From Rhodamnia argentea (lineage: Eukaryota; Streptophyta; Magnoliopsida; Myrtales; Myrtaceae), in contig NC_063160.1 in NCBI RefSeq assembly GCF_020921035.1, forward strand, positions 16,457,095 to 16,521,094: 64,000 nt of DNA, read 5' to 3'. Position numbers and translations under genes: made by a program. How positions within the stretch are numbered: position 1 is the first letter of the stretch; every line of letters begins with the position of its first letter. The notes beneath the pieces are model-generated. The model was not told the DNA's origin and ran no database searches. It was given only the letters and a program-made list of their open reading frames with translations. Shown piece by piece: positions 49,561-60,940 of this stretch.

Positions 49561-51055
49561 AAATTTTTGGGCCTTTGATGGCTGAATTGGTGGGAGAGAC
49601 GATGGGACAGATGAGGACGATCACGGGGTCAAATCCCTCTGAAAGTGATGGCCCTTTTCTCGGTGCTTCATCAGCCGAATCTTAGAATTCCGGCTTTTAT
49701 CTACATTTGTTTACTGATTAATTAATATGTTTTTCTCCCCCTTCTTCTGATCTTTTCTCAAAAGGACAAATAGTTTTATCCAAATGCGCACGTAGTAACA
49801 CACACGACTTTCCTCACATTTAGAGGCCGACCTCGCTTGTCTTTTCAATGTGTTTTTTCCTCGTTTACAAGTTCGCAAACGTGCTGAACTCGTCCAATCT
49901 CAACGTTTTTTTTTTTCTCCTTAACTTGTGTTTTGCATGAAAAGGGCCATTGACTTGTCTAGTGATGAATTTTTCTAGGCATTCTAGAAAGTCTTTCATT
50001 ACCAAAATATTACAATTATCTATGTCACAAGAACATGTAAAATGCCTTGAAAAAAAGGAAGTTTCTTCATTTAGCGATTTTACAAGTGCTTTAATGACAC
50101 TTTTTGACAAAATTATTAGCTAGCTGTGTAGAAGGTGGTATATGCAATCTCCGTGTTGGATGCATGACTCCCATTCTCTCCCACAACTCTTTCTCTCTCT
50201 CTCTACAATCCGAGTGCTAGCCAGTGTGAGTGACGATCCTTGGGCAAGGCTTGGCTTAGGCGATCCCTTGATCCCCCAAGCCTTAGTCGCCGCACGGGGC
50301 TCGACTGGCCCTAGACACTAGGGTGAACTTTTTTTTTTCCTTTGGGGAGGGGGGTTATATAGGTTGTGTACCAAATTTGAATCTTGGCTTTATCTAGCTA
50401 TCTCCCTCTTAAAGTGTCTCATATGGATTTGACAAAAAAAAAGCGTTTTATATGGATTAAAACTAAAGATTTGACGGCATATGAATGTACACATGTAGAT
50501 TTACATATAATTTTTTCATAATTCTTTTATTTGAATTGCGAGTAACTTTGTTGGCGAGAAAGCGAAAAAAAAAAAAGGTTAGCCTCTTTTCGTTTTTATA
50601 ATTCAAAACAAACGGACCACAGATCGTATGGTAGTACCAACTCATAATAAAAGGTAAGACAAGGAGAGAATCGACCCTCCATTGGAAGTCAAATCCGTCC
50701 CTGGGTAACCAAAGTCAATGAAGTGGGATTAGGGTTGATTAAGGGCCCGCATGAAAACACTTCGCATTTTTCATTTCTCTGCCAGAAATTGGTTAAGTCA
50801 ATGAAGTGGGATTAGGGTTGACTAAAGTGCTTCTGTAATCGCCGTTTCCTTCACTTTAACCAATGATTTTAGCCAAGTCCACAAATTGGTGCACCTCCTC
50901 ATGGAGCCAAGTGACGACATCCATCGACATCGCTCCATCCTAATCACTCCACAAGTAAACAAAAACTGCAAGCATAGTTTTCTTCAGAACGTGAAGGTGC
51001 ATGCATACTTCTATTCATGATGATGTCAAAGCCGAGCGGTGCATTATCTTTTGTC
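49561..51055. other. Intergenic DNA
   Basis: No gene recognised. A duplicated phrase GTCAATGAAGTGGGATTAGG occurs at about 50715 and 50794. A short GC-rich piece at 50230-50320 resembles the centre of the inverted-repeat elements. Confidence 0.4.
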
Positions 51056-51810
51056 GGGGAAAATTACCCAAAAAAATAAAATAAAAATCCTAAAACTCGA
51101 TGGACTCGTGTCAATTCAATCCCAAGCTTTTTAATTTGACCAATTTAATCTTAAACTTTTTGAAATTCTTCCAATGTAATCCATCGGCCAATTTCGCCAG
51201 AAATCGCCCACGTGGACTACCATTGTTGATGTGGACAAAACATATGAACTTTTTTTTGATTTTATTTTAATTTAATTTAATTTAATTTTTTTTCCTTCTT
51301 CCTTCGCGGGTTGCCGGACCTCGGCAATGGTTGACGTGGACAAAACATATGAACTCTTGTCGAATCGGGCGAGGATGAGCCTTGCCCAAGGCCTACGAGG
51401 GTCGCCCTTGCCATATCCGGTGAGGTTGACCCTTATTCGAAGCTAGTGAGGCCGACCCTTGTCGTGCTTTGGCTAGGTCCCCTCTCGCCGATTCTAGCCT
51501 ATGGCGGGTCATCGACCATCGCCGAGGCTTGATGACCGGCGGAGGTAGAAGGAAAAAGAAAAAGAAATAATAAAATATAAATAAATTAAAAATATATAAT
51601 AAATAAAATAGATTTGTCCATGTTAGCGCCCATCATGTCAAGTAAGACAATTGATATCCACGTCTGCGATTTCTTGCTAAAATTAGTTGGATGGGCTACA
51701 AAGGCTAAACGTAAAAATACTCATGACTAAATTGACACAATTGAAATATTTAGTATTGAATTGTCACAAACGCAATAAATTTATGACTTTTTTTTTTTGG
51801 TAATTTTTCC
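51056..51810. mobile_element. Inverted-repeat element H (element A family)
   Basis: Ends GGGGAAAATTACC (left) and GGTAATTTTTCC (right). Arms share 'ccaatttaatcttaaac', 'ggccaatttcgcc' and 'cccacgtggact' with their reverse complements. GC-rich centre with GAGGATGAGCC and GAGGGTCGCC (about 51300-51545). An internal direct repeat of GACGTGGACAAAACATATGA occurs at about 51230 and 51334. No transposase. Confidence 0.75.
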
Positions 51811-52137
51811 AATTTTTATAGCTAGTAACTCGTGAGAAAAGAATGATTAGGTGAATGAAAGCTCCATGTACACATCATTAGGTACTTTAATCTACGAGAC
51901 ATGTTGGGCAATACCCAGAATCATCATCATACGAAACTCATCAATGTCAAAATCATCAGGACTCGAGTCAAACGAGTTTGTCCACATAGTCTCACAAAAG
52001 AGCCGAGATCCTCACAAGTATACGACAATGATGCATGATGATCATTGATAGATATATAGAATACATGATGTGGGCCTGTTCCTTCCTACACATAGTGGCT
52101 TTCGGAAGATCTAATTAGCTTACAAAAAATAGGGAGA
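51811..52137. other. Short intergenic DNA between elements H and I
   Basis: No gene supported. A 65-codon open frame on the plus strand (51851-52048) has no recognisable domain. Confidence 0.4.
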
Positions 52138-53877
52138 ATTGTCTTAAAAGTCATAAACCTATTGTATTTTTATTAATTTGATCATGAACTTTTGAATTTG
52201 CTAATTTAGTTCTAAATATTTTAGTATATTTTTAGTTGAGTCTATCCGGTTAATTTTGATTGGAATTCTCTTACGTAGACACCGGCCTTCTTACACAGCA
52301 CGGACAACGTTGACGCTGATAATTTTTAATATTATTTTAATATTTTTGTGATTTTTTTTCCTTTCTTCTTCCTTTTATCGGTGGCTAGTCTCGTCTAGGT
52401 GAGGGTGAGCCCCAGCAAGGGCTCCCCTCACTCGGCCAGGCCTTGCTTGTGGAGGGCAAGGGTCGCCCTCACCCGGGCGAGGCCAACTCGCCTAGCCATG
52501 GTTGGTGGCTAGCTTTTGCCTGTGACTAGTGGCTAGCTAGCAAGAAAAGGAAGAAGAAAATAAAAGAAATGTAAAAAATTAGAAATAATAATAATAAATT
52601 AAAAGATATTAAAATATTATTAAAACATTCAATGTTTAAAGAGTTCAACAATTTCTTGCCAAAATTAGCTGGATGTACTTGATTGACAAAGTGCAAAAGC
52701 TCATAACTCAATTGACAAAATTGAGTCATGGGTTGCTCGTTGAGAAGCGTATCCGAGCGGAATCGGCGTCCATGGCGGAAACATTCACGTCAACAGAGGT
52801 TTGCTTTGCCGAAGAGAGGACTAAGTTTTCTAGTTAAGCAAAGTGCTGAATAATAGAAGTGATCTACTCCTTATTTTGTGAGCAATAGTGTAAAAAGCTC
52901 ATGACTCAATTGAGCCCAAAGTCCATGGCCCATCCGTACGATCGAGGAATGCAAGGGAATTGCTCGGCTAAGAATATCAAGGTTGTCTATACTCCAAGAG
53001 AAGCAAATTGTTGTGCGAAGCGTATCCGAGCGGAATCGGCGTCCATGGCGGAAACCCTAGCTGTCAAAGAGGGCTTGCTTCGCTTGACGGAGAAAGAGTC
53101 GTTTGAAGAGAGAGAACTAAGTTTTCAAGTTAAGCAAAGTGATCCGAATAATAGAAGTGATCTGCGTGCTGCCTTATTTTGTGATAGCTTATCAGTAGTG
53201 GAGTACTTATCAACAGAAGCCCAAAGTCCATGGCCCATCCGTAATCTGATCGAGGAATGCAAGGGAATTCTGGCCCGGCTAAGAATATCAAGGTTGTCTA
53301 TACTCCAAGAGAAGCAAATTGTTGTGCGAAGCGTATCCGAGCGGAATCGGCGTCCATGGCGGAAACCCTAGCTGTCAAAGAGGGCTTGCTTCGCTTGACG
53401 GAGAAAGAGTCGTCTAAAAAGAGAGAACTAAGTTTTCAAGTTAAGCAAAATGATCTGAATAATAGAAGTGATCCGCCGACTACCTTATTCTGTGATAGCT
53501 TATCAATAGTGGAGTACTTATCAACGGAAGCCCAAAGTCCATGGCCCATCCGTAATATGATCGAGGAATGCAAGGGAATTTTGGCCCGGCTAAGGAATAT
53601 CAAGGTTGTCTATACTCCAAGAGAAGCAAATTGTTGTGCGAACTGGATAGCAAAGGCCCATAGATTAGGTCATCTCCCTCCTAGTTAGCTTTCTAAGCCT
53701 CCTCCAACTCCTTTGGGATTTACTTTGTCTAGAAGCTAGCTCTGTTTGTTTTTCCAGTACTGGAAGTTAGATGATAGTAAGTTCATTTTCGATAAAAAGA
53801 AAATTGACAACATTAAAAAGGTTTAGAATTAAATTAGAAAAATGCAATGGATTTAAGTTGTTCTGGACAATTTTCCT
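52138..53877. mobile_element. Inverted-repeat element I interrupted by an RNase H-like array
   Basis: Left arm from about 52138 and GC-rich centre (about 52380-52530, GGGTCGCCCTCACCC) match the element A family. The right arm runs to about 52730 (CAATTGACAAAATTGAG), stops, and resumes at about 53803 (AAAATTGACAACATTAAAAA) to end GGACAATTTTCC at 53877. About 1.07 kb of RNase H-like sequence therefore sits inside the right arm. This is best explained by gene-fragment capture or insertion into the element. Confidence 0.65.
52748..53688 (+). pseudogene. Triplicated RNase H-like (RVT_3) coding fragment
   Basis: Three tandem copies start at CGTATCCGAGCGGAATCGGC, positions 52748, 53021 and 53332. 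Copies 2 and 3 are spaced 311 bp and are nearly identical. Copy 1 is shorter and degraded. The unit encodes AETLAVKEGLLRLTEKES, then CDSLSVVEYLSTEAQSPWP, IEECKGILARL and VVYTPREANCCA. This matches the RNase H fold found in LINE-derived and plant RVT_3 proteins (active-site Glu of AETL and Asp of CDS visible). Only copy 3 reaches a natural end, NWIAKAHRLGHLPPS, with stop at 53686-53688. A one-base loss before the 'NIKVVYTPRE' part puts copy 2 out of frame with copy 3. There is no N-terminal part and no intact gene. Confidence 0.75.
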
Positions 53878-55804
53878 TACAAAGTTACAAGCTAGTGATA
53901 ATTAATGGTCCCTATCCTCGATTCCAGCTAGCTGTCTAGCGTGTCTCATTGGGCCATGTGGTGCTTTTGGGAAACTTGTATTGTTGCAGTTAATAAACTT
54001 GTTCATCTTTTTTTCGGGCCATTCTTGGTTATTTTAACTTGTAAATGCTCAATTTGCAGATGGGGCACAGTTTTTGCAGGGGAAATGGAGGTTGGGGAGA
54101 GGATTGTGCAGCATGGAGTGATTGCTAAGGAACTGCCCCCATCAGAATGAGATTGGGAATTAGGTGGGGGTTTGTCTCTATTCTTTCATTTTGTCCTACA
54201 TCTCATGTTGTTGCCTCCATTTGAATGTGGTTTTGAACGATAGGTGGTCAAGGCGCAACTCGATTATTATGAGGAAGAATCGTTCCGCTCGTTAAGAAAG
54301 CTGTTTCCTACCCGTCTCTCGTACTATCATTCCAAGACTAGAACGAACGAGAAGGAAGCGGCGAATAATGTGGATGCGAAATGAATGAATCATTTCGGTT
54401 GGATGTCGAAAGAAAACGACACGAGATAAGAGAGGGGTTGTCGGACGAATCCGTAGTAAAAATCTCGATGCCCGAAGTTTCATTTGAAGTAACAAAATTC
54501 GAGAGCCCGCCGTTTGAGGAGGGAGTTCGGAAGGGGCAAAGTGAAAGAAATTTCTTTTCAGATTGAAAACCAGACGATAAAACGTAAATTCAGAGAGCGG
54601 AAAGCGGAATCCATGCTTAAAAATTGTTCTTTACAAGCAGTTCTTCCCACAAGTCGATCATTCCTTTCACCTACGAGGACGTGGATCCATGTAGGATTCT
54701 TGTCATGTTACTCAATTTGGGGTTTGCTTTCTTTCGACTAACAAAAAGAAGTTTCCTTCATAGACAACGCGTTTGGAAAATAAAAGCAGGTGTGACAATG
54801 GAGGTCCCGATTTGCACGAGAATTCCAATGGAAGTCTCGTTTCTCTGCCGTCCATTAGCTGGTCTGAAAACCAGGTTATTGTCTCTTCCTAAAGTGGGCC
54901 GCATTGGTCATGAAAACGAGGTCTTGTTCCCAATGGAGTTCACGGCACTTCCCTTCCTTTTTTTTTTTTTTGTTGCTCTTTCTATATCATCGAAAAATCC
55001 ACCTTAAATAGGCAAAACACTAGTTCGACGAAAATACACGGGCCATGTTTCTCTCCATCGGTCCCACCGAGGCCGGAGGAAACTCCGTTCAGCCGTCCGA
55101 ATCACAACCATGGACATCATCCACCTTCACATGTAGTTTATTCTATCGCGATACAACCCTTTAAGGATTAGTACACGGATCGAAATCTAAGTATCGGCTT
55201 CGGTTTATGGAAAATCATGTGCGTGTCTTGCGGCACACCACTAATGTTCATGCCCAAAATAAAAAAAGAGAGAGAGAGAAAGAAATCGATAATCATCATG
55301 TCGTCCTTTTTCTTTTTCTCGAAATCGATAAATTTACTAAGTCAAGCTAATGCTATTTATGCTAAGACCGATATATTGAAATGGTAACTTCACTCCAATA
55401 TATGGTAATTTCACAAACAAATTGTTGAAAAAGGTAATTTCATAAAAATTCCTCCAAATTCTTTAGGGAAATAAAACCAATTTTTCCTTGCGCGTCTTAC
55501 TGTTTAATTGACCAGCTGGCCTCTGCCTCTGCCTCTGCCTCTGCCTCAGGGTCAGTTGGGTTCCCTCGTCGTCGCTTTGAAATATTCTTCGGGGGTAATA
55601 ATGGCGATCTGTTCGACCTAAAACCTCCCCCGCCCCCCCGCCATCAAACCGTATGCGAAAATCAAAGACGTAAACTTTCCATTTTAACCACATCCCCTCT
55701 CTCTCTCTCTCTCTCCTCTATCTCTCTGGCTCGGGGCAAAAGCCGACCTCTCAGCTGATAAAAATCTTCATCGCTCTCTGCACTGACGCAGAACTCTGTT
55801 GAGG
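53878..55804. other. Intergenic DNA of unclear origin
   Basis: The stretch 54240-54990 has no repeats and several overlapping open frames (up to 127 codons) with purine-rich codons, but I recognise no family. 55257-55280 is a GA-rich run. At 55508-55546 a CTCTGC hexanucleotide repeat occurs, and 55697-55714 is a CT repeat, probably near the start of the DUF1666-B leader. Confidence 0.35.
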
Positions 55805-55924
55805 ATGTTATGGCTCTCTCTAAGCAACCCAACCAAGGACTTGCACGAATCCCAGAAGTCGGTGACGCGTTCTTTTCTCCCCTTCTTAATCCTCGCTTTC
55901 ATGCGGCTCCCGTCTTTTAATTAG
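55805..55924 (+). other. Overlapping upstream ORFs in the DUF1666-B leader
   Basis: Two ATGs five bases apart open frames of 39 codons (55805-55924) and 36 codons (55810-55920), both closing over 240 bp before the main ATG at 56165. If the leader is transcribed unspliced, either could reduce translation of DUF1666-B. Whether they are in the mRNA is unknown. Confidence 0.4.
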
Positions 55925-56164
55925 GTGGACTCTCAACCTCCCGGGAATCGGATGCTGCATGCGAAGCTTTGAATTCCTTCCCACGGGTTTTAGTTCTCTC
56001 TCTCTCTCTCTCTCTCTTTCTCACTGGTGGAAGGTCCCATTCTGGGTGTGAAGATTTTTCAGCGCCTGTCATCGAGAGTTCCGTTGAACGCTGCTCTTGT
56101 TCTCAATCATGCTCTGCTTTTGCTTCGAGCTGAATTAAGAGATCGCGGCGATGGGGTTATATTG

Positions 56165-59100
56165 ATGGGCTCGCCGAGGAGGGTTCGTCTCAACAACCCA
56201 TTTAATTTGGCGAGGATGGGTCATCGAAGCGGGGTCGTGTACCGGAATCTGGTTCTGTTTGCTGGGTCTTTCTGGGTATACTTCACGTCCCTGTTCAGTA
56301 CTCTGTTCTGCGTTGTCAACAAGTTCCTGAGGTAAGAAATCTTGAGTTTCATATTTTTCGTTTGATTTTCGACTCTGGGTAATAGCCTGTTCAACTCTGT
56401 TTTGGTTCATTCCTCGTTACTTGTCAGACACGAAGAAGATGGGATTCCTCACAAGAAATTGAATGAAAATCCAGATACAGGAGGACCAATTGCTGCTGCC
56501 ACTCATGTTCAGGAAGATAACAACCCAATTTGTTCAGGGCCAGTGGAAGCAGCGGATGATGTTGCCGAATGCGAGGGCTCGTTGTTTGATAAAATTGCTG
56601 AAGAAAGCCCACCGAAGTTCTTGTCGTTCAAGTTTCCGACTTTTGAAGAATTCACTAAGGACAGTGCAAGTGGCGACGGTTCCACTTTCCGAGGAAAGAA
56701 TTTCCTGTCTGAATCGCTTTCCGAGAATAATTTCAGAGAGGAAACAGAGGATTTGAGTTCGCCTGTGGAGGATTCGAGTATTGATTCCAGATTAGATTCT
56801 TTTTCTGACAAATTCAAGTGGGCTTTCGAGTTTTCGTCCAGAAAAGGCACTATCAAAGAGCTAGAGGAACCAGAATTTGTTCATGAAGAAAAATCTGCTC
56901 TTGCACAAGAGAATGTCAACACGGAAAACAGAGCACGGATCAAGGAGGGCTTTCTTTTGCAGGAAGAAGTACTAAAGGAGCTCAAGAGCAATTTGATTGA
57001 TGATAAAGACGCTTCTGAGAAATTCCAGTCCCTTTTAGAGAAAGACTTGCTCTTTTCGGACACGGACTCTGACTCCATGAGCTCGAGCCATGATTTCTCG
57101 ATCATGAGCCGCTTGTTGGATTCCAACAGCGATGATTTCTTTTCAGAGAGAGATCTCGATGAGGTTCGTGAGCATCAAGATGCGAACGTTGCCGACACCG
57201 AAGCCGATGACGAGGACTACGAGAGCATCACGGAAGAGCTCGAAGAGCTCGAACAGTCTGACAAACAATCTCATGACAAGGACCGTGAAAGTCCCACCAA
57301 GCTTGAAGAACCCAAGGGCATAGAGGGCGCAGAGGATAAGAGCCATGACAAACCCCGTTCTGAGGGCCCCTCCGAATCGAACGGCGAGAGCTCGAATTGT
57401 GACCTCTTGTGGGAGCATCAAGACTTGATAGAGCAGCTCAGGATGGAGCTGAAGAAGGTGAGAGCCACGGGCCTGCCCACGATCCTCGAAGACTGCGAGT
57501 CCCCCAAGATCACGGAGGACTTGAAGCCGTGGAAGATCGACGACAAGTTCCAGCGCGAAGAAAAGATGGGCGAGCTCCACAAGATCTACCGGAGCTACCG
57601 CGAGCGCATGCGCAAGTTTGACATCTTGAATTACCAGAAGATGTACGCACTAGGTCAGTCAGCTGAGTTCCTCAACAGTAAACATCTTCAGATTTCATTT
57701 TTCGTCTGGGTAAAATGTCCTAGTTTCACAGATTATCATGGCTGGGTTGATTCTGAGAAAGTGTGTGATCATGATAATGGGGGCGACACCTTGCCACCGA
57801 TTTAGTCCATTTTCCAATCAATTGGCATGAATTACCCCTCCCCAACCAACACTCAGAAGTCTAATAGAAGTTAAAGTATTGAGAAGGACCCACTTGATCT
57901 CATTAGCTGGGCTGGGGCACTGGGGAAAAAAGCACGAGACCTTTCGGATCACAGACATTATGATGATGATAGCCACGTTATGTAGGACGTACGATGAAAA
58001 GGAATCGATTTTTTTAGAAACCCCTGCACATGTATACATCAGTATGAGAGCACTCATTGGCCCATCAGATCGGATGGTCTTTCTGGCTACACCGGTGGAT
58101 CTTCCTGCCCAAAAGTTCATAACTTTTCCTATGAGTTGATGCCAGTGTTTCATTTCAGACAGATATAAGTAACACTTTACCATTTCATGTACAAGGATTG
58201 AAATCTACCCTCGATCTTTTCCGTCTTTTTCATGTTTCTTGCAGAAAAAGAATTAAGGTTAGTTAAAGGTGCACATCAATCTGGTCTATTGCAATTAAGC
58301 CTACATGAAAGTTTTCTGCTTTGGACCATCTATCTCATGGGAAACTGCTTTCTCTATTATGGAGTGGATTTTTCTCTCCTCTGCTCCTTAAATTAGCTTG
58401 CACAATTCAAAGGTTTCTAGAAAGTTTCCATGTCGAATGAATGACTTTTACGGCCAGAACCTTTCAAAAGTCCCGACTTTTCTTTTCCTAGGATGAGTTT
58501 TTGGTCATCAGCATATTCCCCTGTCTGGTCTTCTTTGTTGTTTGACGCACTCGTGGTCAATCAATGTTCAGACTTGAGAACTCTGCTTGTTTGGCATTCT
58601 GCAGGTTTTCTCCGGTCAAAGGACCCGCTTAAGTCACTCTCGAGCCACAAATCTACTGGCCCAGCGATCACGTCTCTTCTGTCGCAGAGCTTTAAGTTGT
58701 GCAGGGAGAAGAAATCGGAAAATGACCCGACCATGAAGTTCATGAGAGAATTGCATAGCGATTTGGAGATAGTGTATGTTGGGCAATTGTGCCTCTCTTG
58801 GGAATTTCTGAACTGGCAGTATGTGAGGGCTCTAGAGCTATGGGAGTCGGACCAGTATAATCTGCACTGGTACAACGAAGTTGCCGGAGAATTTCAACAG
58901 TTACAAGTGCTCATGCAGAGATTTCTGGAGAATGAACAGTTTGAAGGCCCAAGGGTGCAATATTATGTCAAGACTCGATGCCTTCTGCGCAATCTCCTGC
59001 AGGTCCCTGTAATTAGAGGTCAGCAAGAGCTACTTTTGTTAGGATTAATCCATTTTGAAGATAATTTGATTAAAATAGTTGGTTTCTCGATACAGGGGAA

Positions 59101-59735
59101 TAATATTTACTATAAGCTAATTTTCAAATTGCAGAGGACAATTCGAAAAACAGAAGGATGGCGAGATTAAAAGGGAAAGGTGAGTACACTGTCAACAGCG
59201 ACGATCTGATAGAGATCTTAGAAGAGTCTATAAGAATATTTTGGCGTTTCATCCGAGCAGACAAAGACTCGAGCACCGCTGCACAAAAGGATCGACACAG
59301 AGGCCAACCGGAACTTCAGAATCCTGCGGATTTGGAATTATTGACACAGGTCCAAGCGGTGCTTCAAAAGGTTAGGCGTTTAGCCCTTTTTGCAGTCCTG
59401 TAGATTCTTGTTTTTCCCTCACCAATTTCATCCAACAGCAGAAGTGATGTTTACTAGTTTCGAATTTTACTGAAACCCAGAAAGAGAAGAAACTGAAAGA
59501 TCTCTTGAGGGGGGGAAACTGTGTGCTGCGAAAGTTTCAAAAGCATCAAGAAGAGACCTCCGACCAAGTCCTCTGCTTTTTTTCTCAAGTGGACATGAAG
59601 CTAGTGAGGAGGGTGTTAAACATGTCGAGATTAACGACTGACCAATTGGCTTGGTGTAGCAGCAAGCTGAGCAAGATTGTCTTCGTTCACCGGAGGATAC
59701 ACATAGAGCCCTCGTTGTTACTTTTCCCATGTTGA
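56165..59735 (+). CDS. DUF1666 family protein (copy B)
   Basis: Five exons, 56165-56331, 56428-57653, 58605-59018, 59135-59370 and 59481-59735 (stop), give 765 residues in frame; intron phases 2, 1, 1, 0. The frame opens further upstream, to a TAG at 55991, but has no ATG before 56165, so I start there; 56218 is an alternative. A hydrophobic segment (LVLFAGSFWVYFTSLF, about 27-50) is followed by a long acidic Ser/Glu/Asp-rich region coded by exon 2. Next come RMRKFDILNYQKMYALG at the exon 2/3 border, then the DUF1666 part with IVYVGQLCLSWEFLNWQY, GEFQQLQVLMQRFLENE and VRRVLNMSRLTTDQLAWC. The last three introns match copy A in place and phase. Function unknown; probable membrane anchor. Confidence 0.88.
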
Positions 59736-60940
59736 TATATATAGCAGCATAGCAATTTTGTACAACTTTTGTAGCTAGATCTCTGATTGATATTAGTAGT
59801 TGAGCATAAGTTAGAAGTGTCTGCTGGAGAAAATTTTGCTACCCAATGTACAGCTTCTGTAAGGGCAATTAGGAAATCGATTCTTTCATTTGAGAGAAAA
59901 ATGTTTCGTGAAAAGCGGCATCCTTTTCAGACCTTGTCTTCTCAACTCAGCAAATTCACTGCAACTTTGCACTCCGATTCAAGTCCCTCAGTGCGTATTC
60001 GAGCTCTACCTGGAAACGGTTTATAACTTGGTTCGATCTCTCTTCAACTTCGCACTCCAATTCGAGTACAAGTAGCTCGAATGCCTTCTAAGCTTCAAAT
60101 ATATTTTGATGGAGTTTGTTAGTCTCCTCTAATGCAGTGTTGAAGTTCAGGCTCACAGATTGTATTCAGCAGCATGTAGCATTGTAACCTCAGCTAGAGA
60201 ATTGTTTAGCCGTCAGTCAATAGGTTGATGCTGCGCAGCTAAGACAGCTCTGGTCATTCTCTAGCCCCTTGCGTCCGTTGCGTAGCTAAGCGGTCACTTC
60301 ATCTGTGACAGCCTTTCCCTATTTCTGATAAAGTTCGGTCATGCATGCTGCTCATTATCATAGATGCTCTCAGCGTGGCTATTACCGGAACTTTCATAGG
60401 CATGAAACTCAAATGTCGTATCTTCTGCCTCAAATTTCACTTCCTCTCTTAACAATATCATAATACCGATATAGGATCAAGATAATACCAGTGTGCTAAG
60501 GTTCTCTTAATGGTCGTTTTTGTTCGATCTGGCCCCTCAAAAACACATGTGTGCACTTTTTTCAGAATAGATATCTGTGACTAGAAAAGTCGATATCGAT
60601 ACATCTGCTCTGAATGCTCAAAAAGAGTTTAAATGCGCAATGTCTTGATAGTTCAGCTCTCTTGATACTTTGTTTGTGGTTGTTCATGGTTTATTTCTGG
60701 TCTAAAGTTGCTTGTCATCTGAAACTGAGCAAAGTGTAATAGGAGGAGATAACAAAGAGAAGAAGACTTTAAAACACATTACTAGGAAAATAATGACACT
60801 AACAAGTGTAACAGGAGCCTAGGACACTGTACATAAAACAGCATAGATGGATAACAATTTTTCCTGGGATAAGCTCCAAAGCATTTGCACCAAACACGAA
60901 AAAAGCAGCTATCTCTACGTATAAGGCTCGTCCCGATCAA
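59736..60940. other. Intergenic DNA between convergent genes
   Basis: Holds the 3' ends of DUF1666-B (+) and the NAC gene (-). TTTATT at about 60689 (AATAAA on the minus strand) is a possible NAC polyadenylation signal. No further gene recognised. Confidence 0.4.

Noticed and set aside
52748..53688. CRISPR-like or satellite interpretation of the tandem units
   Set aside because: Only three long units with coding content in plant nuclear DNA; this is a gene-fragment duplication.
56027..56164. Longer N-terminus for DUF1666-B
   Set aside because: The codon at 56027 is GTG, preceded by an in-frame TAG at 55991; first ATG is at 56165.
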